A stretch of DNA of 64,000 nt from an uncultured Lachnospiraceae bacterium (GCA_910580015.1 CAJTVT010000002.1:54041-118040); one strand, 5' to 3'. Counted from the first letter of the stretch, positions 54,485 through 63,308 are shown. Program-made: numbers and translations. Notes: generated by a model not told the origin, from the sequence alone.

Positions 54485-55447
54485 GTGAAATTAAGCATCA
54501 TCATTCCCGTATATAATTCTGAAAAGTTCATTAGCCGCTGTATCAGAAGTATTATAGAACAAAATTACAAAAATTACGAAATCCTGCTGGTGGAAGACCA
54601 TTCCACAGACGATTCTTTGAAAATCTGTCAAGAATTAAGTCTGAAATACCCAGAGATCGTCTTGCTGCAAACCTCAGGAAAAGGTGTATCTGCCGCAAGA
54701 AATACCGGACTTGCTCATGCCTCTGGAGATATCATAGGATTTTGCGATGCAGATGATTATTTTGAACCAAATGCATTGTGTCAAGTGATGAATCTGTTTG
54801 CCAGCCAAAGGAACTTAGATCTGATTGTGACTGGATTCTATGAAGTTTCCAACGATTTGCACTCTCAAAGGGCTTTTTGCCTGAAGAAAAAACGATACTG
54901 TAACTTTGCAGAGCTGATGCCATTCGTACTAAATGAACCGTGTGTCTTGGGAAGCGTGTGGAACAAATTTTTCAGAAGAGAGCTGACAACAGATGTCCGA
55001 TTTGATGTGAATCTGTCTTACTGTGAAGATACACATTTTGTTATGAATGTTCTCTCAAAAAATCCGCACGCCTCTTGCCTGATTCTAAATCAAGCTTTCT
55101 ATCATTATGTTATGAACGAAAACAGTACAACCCATAACTGCAACCAGCTATTTGATAAAGATGGCCAACTGAAATATATCAATGCCATCTATGCTGTTAT
55201 CAGAGACTGTGATTTAAGCCCTAAATTACGCAGTGAAGCGGGATATGCTATTGTATGTCTCTCCATTGACACCATCGCACGCTTTCATCCACAGGGCGTG
55301 AACAGAAAGTCTCTTAGAAAAGAGATACGAAAACATGGATTTGATTATTGCAGAAACATGTTAAAATACAACATAAAAGCCAATATAAAAAGGCTTATGA
55401 TCCTTATAAAGGAGGAATTAAAATGTATACTGTTTGTTATGTACTGA
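54485..55447 (+). CDS. GT2 family glycosyltransferase
   Basis: Start placed at the GTG at 54485 (product begins VKLSIIIPVYNSEKF, first residue read as Met) with AGGAG 11 bases upstream; a GTG at 54437 is possible but lacks a ribosome site. It has 320 residues. ILLVEDHSTDDSLKICQE, SGKGVSAARNTGLAHASGDI, the metal site GFCDADDYFEPNAL and the downstream LSYCEDTHFVMNVL are typical of EpsJ/WfgS-like enzymes. The 3' end overlaps the next gene by 25 bases. Confidence 0.9.
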   Translation: MKLSIIIPVYNSEKFISRCIRSIIEQNYKNYEILLVEDHSTDDSLKICQELSLKYPEIVLLQTSGKGVSAARNTGLAHASGDIIGFCDADDYFEPNALCQVMNLFASQRNLDLIVTGFYEVSNDLHSQRAFCLKKKRYCNFAELMPFVLNEPCVLGSVWNKFFRRELTTDVRFDVNLSYCEDTHFVMNVLSKNPHASCLILNQAFYHYVMNENSTTHNCNQLFDKDGQLKYINAIYAVIRDCDLSPKLRSEAGYAIVCLSIDTIARFHPQGVNRKSLRKEIRKHGFDYCRNMLKYNIKANIKRLMILIKEELKCILFVMY

Positions 55448-56376
55448 CGGACAATCCAAAATTATTATTTTATCACCAACTTCTGATTTCCATCCGTTCC
55501 TTAAGAAAATATTCAGCGACCCAACCAATTACTGTCTTAATGGACAAAACGACTGAACTTATTTTAACAAAACAAAATCGAACAGAATTGAACTCTGATG
55601 AATCTATCAAAATGCTAACTGTCGAGATTCCTGATTGCTACAACCAAAAAGAAAAATCTCGATATCTGAAACTTAAGACCAGAAAATTACTAACTGGAAC
55701 TTTTTTATTTGTTGATACAGATACTGTCTTTTCGGACAAACTTCCAGAAATCTTGTCCGATTCACAACTGGCTCTCGCATATGATCTAAATATAAAAATC
55801 AAAGACAGAATTGACCGAAAACAGCTTGAAGATATGAACAGAAGTTATGGATATCCTATTAATGAGAAAAAGTATGAATATTACAACAGTGGCGTCATTT
55901 GGTGCCAAGATACGGATTTGTGTCACTCTTTTTATTCCGACTGGTTTCAATGCTGGGAGGTCAACCGTTCAAAGGGTCAAGTTTTAGATCAGCCTTCACT
56001 TAATTATGTAAACCGAAGGAGAAACGGTGTAATTTCAACCTTACAATCAATCTACAATGTTCAAATTTCTGCATCCCCCTGTCCGATTCAATATCTCAGC
56101 CGCGCTGTGATCATACATTATTTTAATATTATTGAAAATAGCCCTTATTTACTCAGTAATTACAATATTTTTAACTCTCATTTATCTGATAAAGAAATCA
56201 ATCAGATTTTGGAAAACCCAAAAAGCGCGTTTGCTCCATGTATTTTGTTAAGAAGGAACAGCGAGACAGACCACATCCTGCACTCACATAATTATCAAGC
56301 ATTAACGATCTTATATCGAAAGTTCCCTCGTCTTTTTCAATTTATCAATAAAATTCTTTCCCATATTATCGGTTAG
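55423..56376 (+). CDS. GT8-like glycosyltransferase
   Basis: Start at the ATG at 55423 with an ideal AAAGGAGG; 317 residues (MYTVCYVLTDNPKLLFYHQL). The DXD motif appears in GTFLFVDTDTVFSDKLPEIL (about 97-116), and YEYYNSGVIWCQDTDLCHSF (about 149-168) plus VLDQPSLNYV resemble the GT8/nucleotide-diphospho-sugar transferase layout. A late His in AVIIHYFN fits the metal-coordinating residue. The donor sugar is unknown. It overlaps the GT2 gene before it and precedes the flippase by 16 bases. Confidence 0.75.
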   Translation: MYTVCYVLTDNPKLLFYHQLLISIRSLRKYSATQPITVLMDKTTELILTKQNRTELNSDESIKMLTVEIPDCYNQKEKSRYLKLKTRKLLTGTFLFVDTDTVFSDKLPEILSDSQLALAYDLNIKIKDRIDRKQLEDMNRSYGYPINEKKYEYYNSGVIWCQDTDLCHSFYSDWFQCWEVNRSKGQVLDQPSLNYVNRRRNGVISTLQSIYNVQISASPCPIQYLSRAVIIHYFNIIENSPYLLSNYNIFNSHLSDKEINQILENPKSAFAPCILLRRNSETDHILHSHNYQALTILYRKFPRLFQFINKILSHIIG

Positions 56377-56392
56377 TGCAGAGGAGTAAGAT

Positions 56393-57910
56393 ATGAAGTT
56401 AGATGTAGTTGGAAATGCAAAGAAAAATTTAATATTTGGAGCAATTAATAAGGGAATCATTCTGATTCTTCCTTTTATAGTAAGAGCTGTCATTAATACA
56501 AAATTAAGCAGTGAATATTTAGGGTTAAACAGCTTATTCTCATCCATATTAACCGTATTAAACTTATCAGAATTAGGATTTAGTTCCGCAATTGTTTATC
56601 ATATGTACCAGCCAGCCGCTGAAAATGACACATATAGAATCTGCGCACTGCTGAATTTATACCGGAAAATTTATGCCATAGTTGGCACAATCGTTTTGGC
56701 TCTGGGTTTAGCTATGATTCCACTCCTTCCTTATTTCGTAAATGGACCCTATCCAAAGGAAATTAATTTAACTGGAATCTATCTGATTTTTTTAGCTGAT
56801 ACTGTGATAAGTTATTTCATGTACGCCTATTTATCCTCGTTAATTACAGTATATCAAAGAAATGATCGAAACAGCATGATTAATACTGTGATTTCTGTGG
56901 CCTTAAACTGTGCAAAAATTATAGTGATTCTGTTATTCAGGGATTATTATCTTTGCATCCTATTACAACCGCTTTTTACCATCTTAAATAATCTATGGAT
57001 CGCCCTGGTAGTCAGAAAGTTGTTTCCTCAATATCGATGTTATGGAACTGTGCCAAGAGAAACCTTATCATCTATAAAAGTGTTGGTCACTGGTGCATTT
57101 ATTCAAAAGGTGTGTACTGTTACCAGGAACTCCTTGGACAGTATCTGTATTTCATCTTTTTTAGGATTAGCTTTAACTGGGATCTACAATAATTATTATA
57201 CCATTTCCGCTTCAATTTCCTCTTTTTTAGGATTGTTCTATAGTTCTTTTATCGGCGGTGTGGGAAATCATATTGCCATAAAAAATAAATCTGATAACTT
57301 TGACGAGATGAAAAAACTGGATTTTATGTACCTTTGGTTATCTGGCTGGTGTACCATCTGTCTGCTGTGTCTGTTTCAGCCATTTATGACGTTGTGGATG
57401 GGCGAGTCCATGTTGTTAGATATGAAATCTGTAACTTTATTCTGTATCTATTTTTATTTACTAAAATTAGGCGATGTTCGCTATATCTACACGGAAGCAC
57501 GTGGACTATGGTGGGAACATCGATATCGTTCTGTCGTAGAAGCAATTGGAAACTTCCTGCTAAATGTCGTATTTGGCCGTTTATGGGGAATCTATGGCAT
57601 ATTAACTGCAACCATACTAACCATATTTTTTATAAATTACTTGTGGGGAAGTCAGATTACCTTTTGGTCATATTTTGGAATAGAAAAACGAAAAGAATAT
57701 TTCAGATATCAATTGGAATATACAATCGTTAACCTTGTGATTTGCATTGTTACTTTTTTATTGGCATCCTTCATTGACATGGAGTCTGTATGGACAGTTT
57801 TACTACTGAGAATGTGTCTTTGCGCTTTGTTTCCAAATATTCTATACCTTATTGTTTATCATAGGAAAGCAGAATTTCGGGATGTTTTGGCGTTGCTAAA
57901 GCGAATTTAA
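56393..57910 (+). CDS. wzx: Wzx-type oligosaccharide flippase (MOP superfamily)
   Basis: A 505-residue protein with about 12-14 membrane segments. NAKKNLIFGAINKGIILILP, VINTKLSSEYLGLNSLFSSI and LTVLNLSELGFSSAIVYHMY mark the EpsK/RfbX-like branch common in Bacillota EPS loci. It is the last gene of the rightward set and should export lipid-linked units made by the upstream transferases. GAGG lies upstream. No terminator is obvious in the following 200 bases. Confidence 0.92.
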   Translation: MKLDVVGNAKKNLIFGAINKGIILILPFIVRAVINTKLSSEYLGLNSLFSSILTVLNLSELGFSSAIVYHMYQPAAENDTYRICALLNLYRKIYAIVGTIVLALGLAMIPLLPYFVNGPYPKEINLTGIYLIFLADTVISYFMYAYLSSLITVYQRNDRNSMINTVISVALNCAKIIVILLFRDYYLCILLQPLFTILNNLWIALVVRKLFPQYRCYGTVPRETLSSIKVLVTGAFIQKVCTVTRNSLDSICISSFLGLALTGIYNNYYTISASISSFLGLFYSSFIGGVGNHIAIKNKSDNFDEMKKLDFMYLWLSGWCTICLLCLFQPFMTLWMGESMLLDMKSVTLFCIYFYLLKLGDVRYIYTEARGLWWEHRYRSVVEAIGNFLLNVVFGRLWGIYGILTATILTIFFINYLWGSQITFWSYFGIEKRKEYFRYQLEYTIVNLVICIVTFLLASFIDMESVWTVLLLRMCLCALFPNILYLIVYHRKAEFRDVLALLKRI

Positions 57911-57927
57911 TGCCTCGGCTTCATAAA

Positions 57928-58098
57928 TCAAATATCCAGATGCAGAGCAGCGGAGTATTTGTGTGTCCACGTCACCATTGATACACTCTGGTGGCTATGT
58001 CCCATGATATTACACGCTTATATCGGTAGAAGGACGAAGTTTACGAGTCCGCTATGTACCCGTAAGTATTTGTGCCGGAGATAGTATTCATCAGAGAA
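57928..58098 (-). pseudogene. Decayed C-terminal end of a tyrosine recombinase/integrase
   Basis: On the minus strand one frame reads FSDEYYLRHKYLRVHSG, then after an in-frame TAA, ACNIMGHSHQSVSMVTWTHK and a tail ending LHLDI before a TGA at 57930-57928. LRH(T)Y and (L/M)GHS, about 25 residues apart, are the two catalytic boxes of phage/transposon integrases, where TPYCLRHTY...FMGHSDISMTxxIYTH is usual. The stop, the missing catalytic Tyr box and the lack of an N-terminal part show it is dead. It suggests that the toxin-antitoxin pair next to it came in on a mobile element. Confidence 0.6.
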
Positions 58099-58101
58099 AT
58101 A

Positions 58102-58110
58102 TGGTATACT
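58102..58110 (+). promoter_or_regulatory. Extended -10 promoter of the toxin-antitoxin operon
   Basis: TGGTATACT (TGn plus TATACT) lies 35 bases upstream of the antitoxin ATG, which has TTGGAGG as ribosome site. No clear -35. Confidence 0.5.
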
Positions 58111-58144
58111 ATTACTAATTTAAAATTTGATTGGAGGTATTCTT

Positions 58145-58315
58145 ATGACAGCAGAAAAAGCATGGGATTATGCGATTGGTATGATTAAGGTAGATGGGCT
58201 TGAGCCGACGGAAGATTTTAAGAAATATATTGAGCTGGAGAAATCTGGTCAGGCTACTACGGAAGAACTAAAAAAATATTTAGATAAAAAGTATAAGGTG
58301 AAAGAAGATGCTTGA
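58145..58315 (+). CDS. VbhA-like antitoxin of a Fic toxin
   Basis: Start at the ATG at 58145 with GGAGG nine bases upstream; 56 residues (MTAEKAWDYAIGMIKVDGLE). Length, helical content and the end motif ATTEELKKYLDKKYKV match the short antitoxin VbhA domain. The expected inhibitory motif (S/T)xxxE(G/N) seems replaced by MIKVDG: the position aligned to Ser/Thr is Met, and Asp stands for Glu. It overlaps the Fic gene by 8 bases, the usual coupled arrangement. It should block ATP binding in the toxin. Confidence 0.75.
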   Translation: MTAEKAWDYAIGMIKVDGLEPTEDFKKYIELEKSGQATTEELKKYLDKKYKVKEDA

Positions 58316-58949
58316 TCCATATGTATATCCTGGCACGGATGTCTTAAAGAATATTTTAGAGATTCAAGATAGGGAAAGGCTGAACGAAGCAGAAGCAGAT
58401 TACGTCTCACTTCGTCTCCGGGAGCTTGCAGAAAACCCGTTGGCGGGAGATTATGATTTTGCCCATATTGCCAATATGCACAGGTATATGTTTCAGGATA
58501 TCTTTGCATGGGCGGGGGAAGTTCGCACAATCAACATAGAGAAAGAAGAACCAGCATTAGGCGGACTGTCCATAGAATATTCTGATAAAGGCAGGATCAG
58601 GGATGACTTATCCCAAGCTTTGACAAAAATGACTTCACGTTCTTGGGCAGAGTTATGTCTAGGCGACAGGGTTAAGTATTTTTCTGAAGATTTGGCGGCG
58701 GTTTGGAAAGTGCATGGTTTCCGTGAAGGGAATACGCGGCTGGCAATCACTTTTTGCTGCCAGTTCATTGAAGCACAGGAGATTGCGATTGACCGGAGCA
58801 TTTTTGAGAAACACAGCGCATATGTCCGGACTGCGCTTGTCGCATTCTGTGCGGTATTCCACGATTTAGGGGACTTGTCTAAAAAGGAGTACTTGGAAAG
58901 AATAATCAAGGATGCCTTAGGTGGCGCATTGGTTCCTGGTAAAGGATAA
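58308..58949 (+). CDS. Fic family protein (AMP-transferase toxin)
   Basis: A 213-residue Fic-fold enzyme. The Fic motif is HGFREGNTR at residues 136-144 with catalytic His136, the anion-binding Gly-Asn and the terminal Arg; the canonical form is HPFxxGNGR, so Pro has become Gly and the second Gly Thr. Upstream are the flap region (YSDKGRIRDD, about 91-100) and DYDFAHIANMHRYMFQDIFA with WAGEVRTINI (about 48-77), standard in this group. Fic enzymes transfer AMP (or phosphate/UMP) from nucleotides to target proteins. The HxFREGNTR variant is known in Fic proteins. It is paired with the antitoxin upstream. A hairpin follows. Confidence 0.9.
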   Translation: MLDPYVYPGTDVLKNILEIQDRERLNEAEADYVSLRLRELAENPLAGDYDFAHIANMHRYMFQDIFAWAGEVRTINIEKEEPALGGLSIEYSDKGRIRDDLSQALTKMTSRSWAELCLGDRVKYFSEDLAAVWKVHGFREGNTRLAITFCCQFIEAQEIAIDRSIFEKHSAYVRTALVAFCAVFHDLGDLSKKEYLERIIKDALGGALVPGKG

Positions 58950-58964
58950 AAGCACGCATAGCAA

Positions 58965-58990
58965 AATCCTGCAGAAATCTCCGCAGGATT
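58965..58990 (+). terminator. Stem-loop after the Fic gene
   Basis: AATCCTGC (58965-58972) and GCAGGATT (58983-58990) pair perfectly around a 10-base loop, 15 bases after the stop. The tail AATGTTAATA is only partly T-rich. Confidence 0.6.
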
Positions 58991-59012
58991 AATGTTAATA
59001 AGTTGCTCGCAG

Positions 59013-59129
59013 TCAGTCTGCATCTTTATAAGGTGCTTTCTTTAATGGTTTTTTTGACATAATCACTGGGATTTCTGTCATGCCCGTCTTCCGGCGGGCT
59101 TCTCTCAATTTCTTCCTCATACTTTCCAT
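59013..59129 (-). CDS. Small basic ORF (38 aa), possibly a gene remnant
   Basis: An open frame from ATG at 59129 to TGA at 59015-59013 encodes 38 residues, beginning MESMRKKLREARRKTGMTEI and ending KKAPYKDAD; it is strongly basic. There is no clear ribosome site. A GC-rich hairpin (GCCCGTC/GGCGGGC, 59082-59099) falls inside it. It may be a remnant of a longer gene of the mobile element that left the integrase end and the toxin-antitoxin pair. Low certainty. Confidence 0.3.
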   Translation of the reverse strand: MESMRKKLREARRKTGMTEIPVIMSKKPLKKAPYKDAD

Positions 59130-59192
59130 CGAATTCTCGCAACACTTATTAAATAAAGAAATTAGTATTTACACATACATAAAAGGATTCTC

Positions 59193-59996
59193 CTAAAACC
59201 ACCCGTCATATCCTTTCAATTCATCAAACCCTTTCATTCCCCGATTCATCTGCTTTAACATCTCGCGAAATGATATCTCACTGATATTCCTGCATCGGAA
59301 CAGAAAATACCATTTTACCAAATGTTTCATCTTTGGGAATGCACAATGAAAAAGTGCTCCCTTATCATAAAAATATTTCTTATTATATCCATGAAACCAT
59401 GTGGAAGAATCGGTCGCAATTTCTGCAATCACTACATCAGATGTATAGAGATTACAGCCATTCTTTAATAAATCTAAAATAAATATTGAATCTTCACCAC
59501 TTCCATATATACACCCTCCACCAAATAATTCTGAAAAGTGAAGATTATATTTTAAAACACTTTCTCGTTTCACCGCTAGAGCTGCCGTCCCATATTGAAG
59601 TGCATTGTATATATGCAGTCGTTTATTTTGATTTTTTTTAATATAATAAATTCGCCCATCTTTTGTAAACTCTACACTAAAAATAATTCCATCCGCATCT
59701 GGCCTTAGCTGAAATTCCCGCAATACTTCTTTGCAATACCCATCACAATACGTCATATCGTCATCAGAAAAAAGCAAGATATCAGCATCTGCATCCAAAA
59801 GAGCTATATTGCGATTCTTCCCCACTCCCCTTGTATCTGTAGTTCTCATCACTGCCTTACAGCCTTTGATTTCTTGTCTCTCAAATTGATTTGTGAAATC
59901 CTGGTTTGCAAATACTGCATCACATTGTATATTCATTTTTTTAAAAAGTGAAAAATCCTTCTGGCGCATTGTGGCAACAAGCACTTGTAATTTCAT
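59193..59996 (-). CDS. GT2-like glycosyltransferase
   Basis: Start at the ATG at 59996 (MKLQVLVATMRQKDFSLFKK) with GGGAG upstream; 267 residues. It is a GT-A fold of divergent kind. The strand AVMRTTDTRGVGKNRNIALL leads to ADILLFSDDDMTYCDGYCKE (about 72-91), with the metal-binding DDD. GGGCIYGSGEDSIFILDLLK (about 158-177) has the catalytic-base-like ED. It is smaller than ordinary GT2 enzymes and lacks a second domain. It is the last gene of the third polysaccharide set, behind the TupA-like gene. Confidence 0.75.
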   Translation of the reverse strand: MKLQVLVATMRQKDFSLFKKMNIQCDAVFANQDFTNQFERQEIKGCKAVMRTTDTRGVGKNRNIALLDADADILLFSDDDMTYCDGYCKEVLREFQLRPDADGIIFSVEFTKDGRIYYIKKNQNKRLHIYNALQYGTAALAVKRESVLKYNLHFSELFGGGCIYGSGEDSIFILDLLKNGCNLYTSDVVIAEIATDSSTWFHGYNKKYFYDKGALFHCAFPKMKHLVKWYFLFRCRNISEISFREMLKQMNRGMKGFDELKGYDGWF

Positions 59997-60053
59997 ATTC
60001 TCTTCTCCCAATTTAATTCATGCTTTTGCTTTGGTATCAACAGAATAATTTCC

Positions 60054-60923
60054 TTAAATCTTCAGATATCTCCCCATTTTATCAAACTCCCTTTGTGGCT
60101 CATACACATTGTACCCCCCACCTGGCGTAAATGTTAATTCCGAAAAATAAATCTGATCCTGTGCCAAGAAAAAATCCACCCTGACAAAAAGAAAATCGCT
60201 TGCCAACTCCTCTGCAAGACTTTTCATCTCGTCTAATTTATCACTTAAGGAAAATGATGTACATTTATAACACGTCCTCTGAAAAGGTGCCTCTGTATCA
60301 TCAGCTAAATAATGCCTCATGTACGCTGTACGATCCTCCAAAAGTCCAGATGAAACATAATAAAATCTAACTTTTCCATTCATACAAAAAAATTTGTAAT
60401 CAACCAGATCATTTCCTAAATGTTTCTCACATATTATTTTTCTTTTTATAGCATGATACTGTGGTTCTGAATTGTAGAGACTAAAATCTTCTCTCATCCA
60501 TTGATTCAGTCTCTTTTTTATAGTATCAATCTCTAGTTTTTTCTTGTTGTCAACAGGAATATTATATGCACATCCATGATTACATTTTAAGATAAATTTT
60601 TGTGGAAGTGTTTCAAAGTTAATGTCATTTGCGTTCTCCCAATACCCAATCAGTGGAACCAAATATTCCTTTCCTATCTTTTTCTTTACATATCTTCGCA
60701 CCCTATATTTATCCGATGCCTGAATCACTAACGGATTTGTAGGGTAATGATATAATTTCAGCCAGCATATCTTTTCATTCAATGTTTGAGGCCTGTGTAA
60801 ATTGCAATATTTATGTGTAATAATCCTATAATACACCTGATTCATATTTTTATATCCAAACAACTTTGTTGCCATAACTTGGCACTTCCGCCTGATTTTA
60901 TAAACGAAGGAATTTCTATCCAT
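60054..60923 (-). CDS. TupA-like ATP-grasp protein
   Basis: Start taken as ATG at 60923 (MDRNSFVYKIRRKCQVMATK) although a TTG two codons earlier has better spacing to the GAGGAAA site; 289 residues. Typical TupA/glycosyltransferase-ATP-grasp wording is seen: HRPQTLNEKICWLKLYHYPT, QASDKYRVRRYVKKKIGKEY, LVPLIGYWENANDINFETLP followed by KFILKCNHGC, YKFFCMNGKVRFYYV, and a final VDFFLAQDQIYFSELTFTPG. In alkaliphilic Bacillus TupA helps make teichuronopeptide. In this locus it probably adds an amino acid or acidic group to a surface glycan. Confidence 0.88.
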   Translation of the reverse strand: MDRNSFVYKIRRKCQVMATKLFGYKNMNQVYYRIITHKYCNLHRPQTLNEKICWLKLYHYPTNPLVIQASDKYRVRRYVKKKIGKEYLVPLIGYWENANDINFETLPQKFILKCNHGCAYNIPVDNKKKLEIDTIKKRLNQWMREDFSLYNSEPQYHAIKRKIICEKHLGNDLVDYKFFCMNGKVRFYYVSSGLLEDRTAYMRHYLADDTEAPFQRTCYKCTSFSLSDKLDEMKSLAEELASDFLFVRVDFFLAQDQIYFSELTFTPGGGYNVYEPQREFDKMGRYLKI

Positions 60924-60939
60924 AATCAATGTTTCCTCT

Positions 60940-62100
60940 TCAACGTGTACTCTTTGCCTTTTCCCACACAGGCTTCGATCGGCCTGTAAGACTATTGATA
61001 ACGCCTTTCCACTGTGCTAAGATTGTCATACTATAATACGTCATCATATTTAAAAATTTATTTCTTCTCTGAGCAAAATGGTTGACTATTGCCACCACAT
61101 AAAATATACTCTGTCCATACAATGATATTTTGTAAAACAAAGATTTTTTTGCTTTACATAGCGAAATGATAAATACAACCGCATGGGCCAGCCATAACAG
61201 ATAACGACAGGTTCTGTGTCCAAAATAAAAATAAGAAAACCACCCATATTTCCTTACATCTAAAACTTTTATGCCATCCCTCACCGACTGAAGAATGGTT
61301 CGGTTCATCCTTACTTTCCTCTTGTACTCATCTTCTGTAGTTTCTCCAGCTTTCTCATAGGCAACTGCATCTGGATTATAAATTGCCCGCATTCCATTCT
61401 TTGCAAAATAATATGGCATGCTTAAATCATGGCATTCTATCGGTTCAAAATCATAATAACAAGAATTCCTGCAAGCATAGATTGCACCATTCCCTGCTGT
61501 TATTGTACAGATATTACTCTCAATTTCCCGTTGAGCCAAATCCCTCTCCCAATAGCTGGACTCAGAATATGCAGTAGAATTTGTGTCTGCATTTTTGTAA
61601 ACTAACTTACCAGTGACATAAGCAACATCTTCCTCTGTAAAACAAGACACCAATTCAGAAATTGCCGCTTTATCAAACATGGAATTTGCATCTGTCATCA
61701 CCAAGATTTCTCCTGAAGCTAGTTTTCGAGCTTCATTTTGAGCATTTGTCTTACCTTTATGTTCTTTTGATTTGTATAGTATCATGCGTTCTTCTGGGTG
61801 TTCTTCTATGAATTCAGTTACAATCTGATTTGTCCTATCTGTACAAAAATCAGACGCTATAATATATTCTACCAATTCCTTAGGATAATCATGTTCTAAA
61901 ACATTATTAAGTTTATCTAAAATAACGTTTTCTTCATTGTGGGCCACAATTAAAACAGATACTTTGGGAAAGTAAGATCTATTTTTTTTCAATTTTCGAT
62001 TTTTATAGATCTTTCCCAACACTTTTAAGGAAGCAGAATAACCGCCCATTGCCCATATTATTACAAATGCAGAAATCCAAAATAAACATGAACTTACCAT
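60940..62100 (-). CDS. Membrane-associated processive-type GT2 glycosyltransferase
   Basis: A 386-residue enzyme of the BcsA/IcaA-like group. One N-terminal membrane segment (about 3-24), then a catalytic domain: YFPKVSVLIVAHNEENVILD, EYIIASDFCTDRTNQIVTEF, ASGEILVMTDANSMFDKAAI (about 127-146) and GNGAIYACRN. The C-terminal third has about three hydrophobic segments. The Q(Q/R)xRW of cellulose synthases is replaced by YKRKVRMNRTILQSV, as in non-processive relatives. It ends 16 bases before the TupA-like gene. Confidence 0.85.
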   Translation of the reverse strand: MVSSCLFWISAFVIIWAMGGYSASLKVLGKIYKNRKLKKNRSYFPKVSVLIVAHNEENVILDKLNNVLEHDYPKELVEYIIASDFCTDRTNQIVTEFIEEHPEERMILYKSKEHKGKTNAQNEARKLASGEILVMTDANSMFDKAAISELVSCFTEEDVAYVTGKLVYKNADTNSTAYSESSYWERDLAQREIESNICTITAGNGAIYACRNSCYYDFEPIECHDLSMPYYFAKNGMRAIYNPDAVAYEKAGETTEDEYKRKVRMNRTILQSVRDGIKVLDVRKYGWFSYFYFGHRTCRYLLWLAHAVVFIISLCKAKKSLFYKISLYGQSIFYVVAIVNHFAQRRNKFLNMMTYYSMTILAQWKGVINSLTGRSKPVWEKAKSTR

Positions 62101-62257
62101 AACTTACTCCTTCTATCAATTACATTTTATAACTAACTATCTTATATTCAATACCTATGAAACCTGCCATGAATCTTGATCTAGCAGCAAAGTAACGTAA
62201 TACCTTGTAGAACTCATTTACATTAAGTAGCAAATCTTTCCTGCCCCTTAAGATAAA

Positions 62258-63307
62258 TTATCCTCTATACTGTGGAAAATACTCATAATTCATCTCTACA
62301 CCCTTCATTTTTTGCCTAAGTTCCGTTAAATTTCGATACACCTCCGGATTATAAACACGTTTACCCACATAAAAACTACTTCCCTCATATCGGTTGAAGG
62401 CTTTCTTAAATTGATAGAGACTATCCTCCTGTGCCCCAACACCACCTCCTAAATGCAATTTTTCATATCCATTCTCACATCCCCATAATGCTGCTTCATA
62501 AAGGAGTAAATTTGTAGGAGCAAGGTTTTGTAGCTCCTTTTTGGAAGCTGACAAATGATAATGCATACTTTTATTGGCGTACAAAAAAATAGAAATAGAC
62601 GCAATTTCATTATCCAGTTTTGTATAAAACCACATAGCACGATATTTTAAATCATTAAGAATACTTTCATAAAATTCTTGTTTAAAATAATAATAATCAG
62701 ATGCATGATCCCTTTTCATAGTTTCATGATATAATTCCATAAAAGATTCAATCAAAGAATTCTCTCTTCCCCAATATGCTTTTAACCCCGCTTTTTGAGC
62801 TTTACGAATCATATTTCTATTTTTACTCGTAATATTATGCCAAATAGCTTCCTCATTGCTTATATCCATATGCACTGTTTTTCCACAATATTGTACCTTA
62901 TAGAATTCCTCTAGTCCACTCCAATTTTGCAACAATGGATGAAACCGGACAAATTCTGCAATAATTCCAGATTCCATACAAAACTCTTCATATGCCTGGC
63001 ATACTTTATGGATATGATCTCCTTCAACAAGAAATCCTCCATAACCATATGGTGTAACAATATCAAAATATTCTTTAGATTGGACGCTTTCTCCTAGATA
63101 TGGAATTGTTGCAATATCTCTTTTCATAAAAACATTAATAGCTTTTGTTGTTTCATCCATATAATAAAACAAGTATGCCTTGCCATCCCCATTTATCTCA
63201 AATGCTTTCACATATCCACTCAGATAATAAATATCATATGTAGAAAATGAACAAACAATTGCATCCCATTCTTCACATTGACTTGTATCAAATACTTTGT
63301 AACCCAT
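62258..63307 (-). CDS. FemABX/GNAT-like acyltransferase
   Basis: Start at the ATG at 63307 (MGYKVFDTSQCEEWDAIVCS) with AAGGAAA upstream rather than the overlapping ATG at 63325; 349 residues. The protein has the two-domain GNAT layout of FemX-like enzymes: YFDIVTPYGYGGFLVEGDHI (about 79-98), KNRNMIRKAQKAGLKAYWGR (about 163-182), ASISIFLYANKSMHYHLSAS (about 234-253) and the LHLGGG stretch (about 285). Members move amino acids from aminoacyl-tRNA, or acyl groups, to lipid-linked precursors. A capsule N-acyl or aminoacyl role is likely. It lies one base after the PglC-like gene. Confidence 0.8.
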   Translation of the reverse strand: MGYKVFDTSQCEEWDAIVCSFSTYDIYYLSGYVKAFEINGDGKAYLFYYMDETTKAINVFMKRDIATIPYLGESVQSKEYFDIVTPYGYGGFLVEGDHIHKVCQAYEEFCMESGIIAEFVRFHPLLQNWSGLEEFYKVQYCGKTVHMDISNEEAIWHNITSKNRNMIRKAQKAGLKAYWGRENSLIESFMELYHETMKRDHASDYYYFKQEFYESILNDLKYRAMWFYTKLDNEIASISIFLYANKSMHYHLSASKKELQNLAPTNLLLYEAALWGCENGYEKLHLGGGVGAQEDSLYQFKKAFNRYEGSSFYVGKRVYNPEVYRNLTELRQKMKGVEMNYEYFPQYRG

Positions 63308-63308
63308 A

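Noticed and set aside
58021..58126. A functional recombinase that could invert the 51.4-51.6 kb repeats
   Set aside because: The integrase-like frame has an in-frame stop, no N-terminal part and no catalytic Tyr box.
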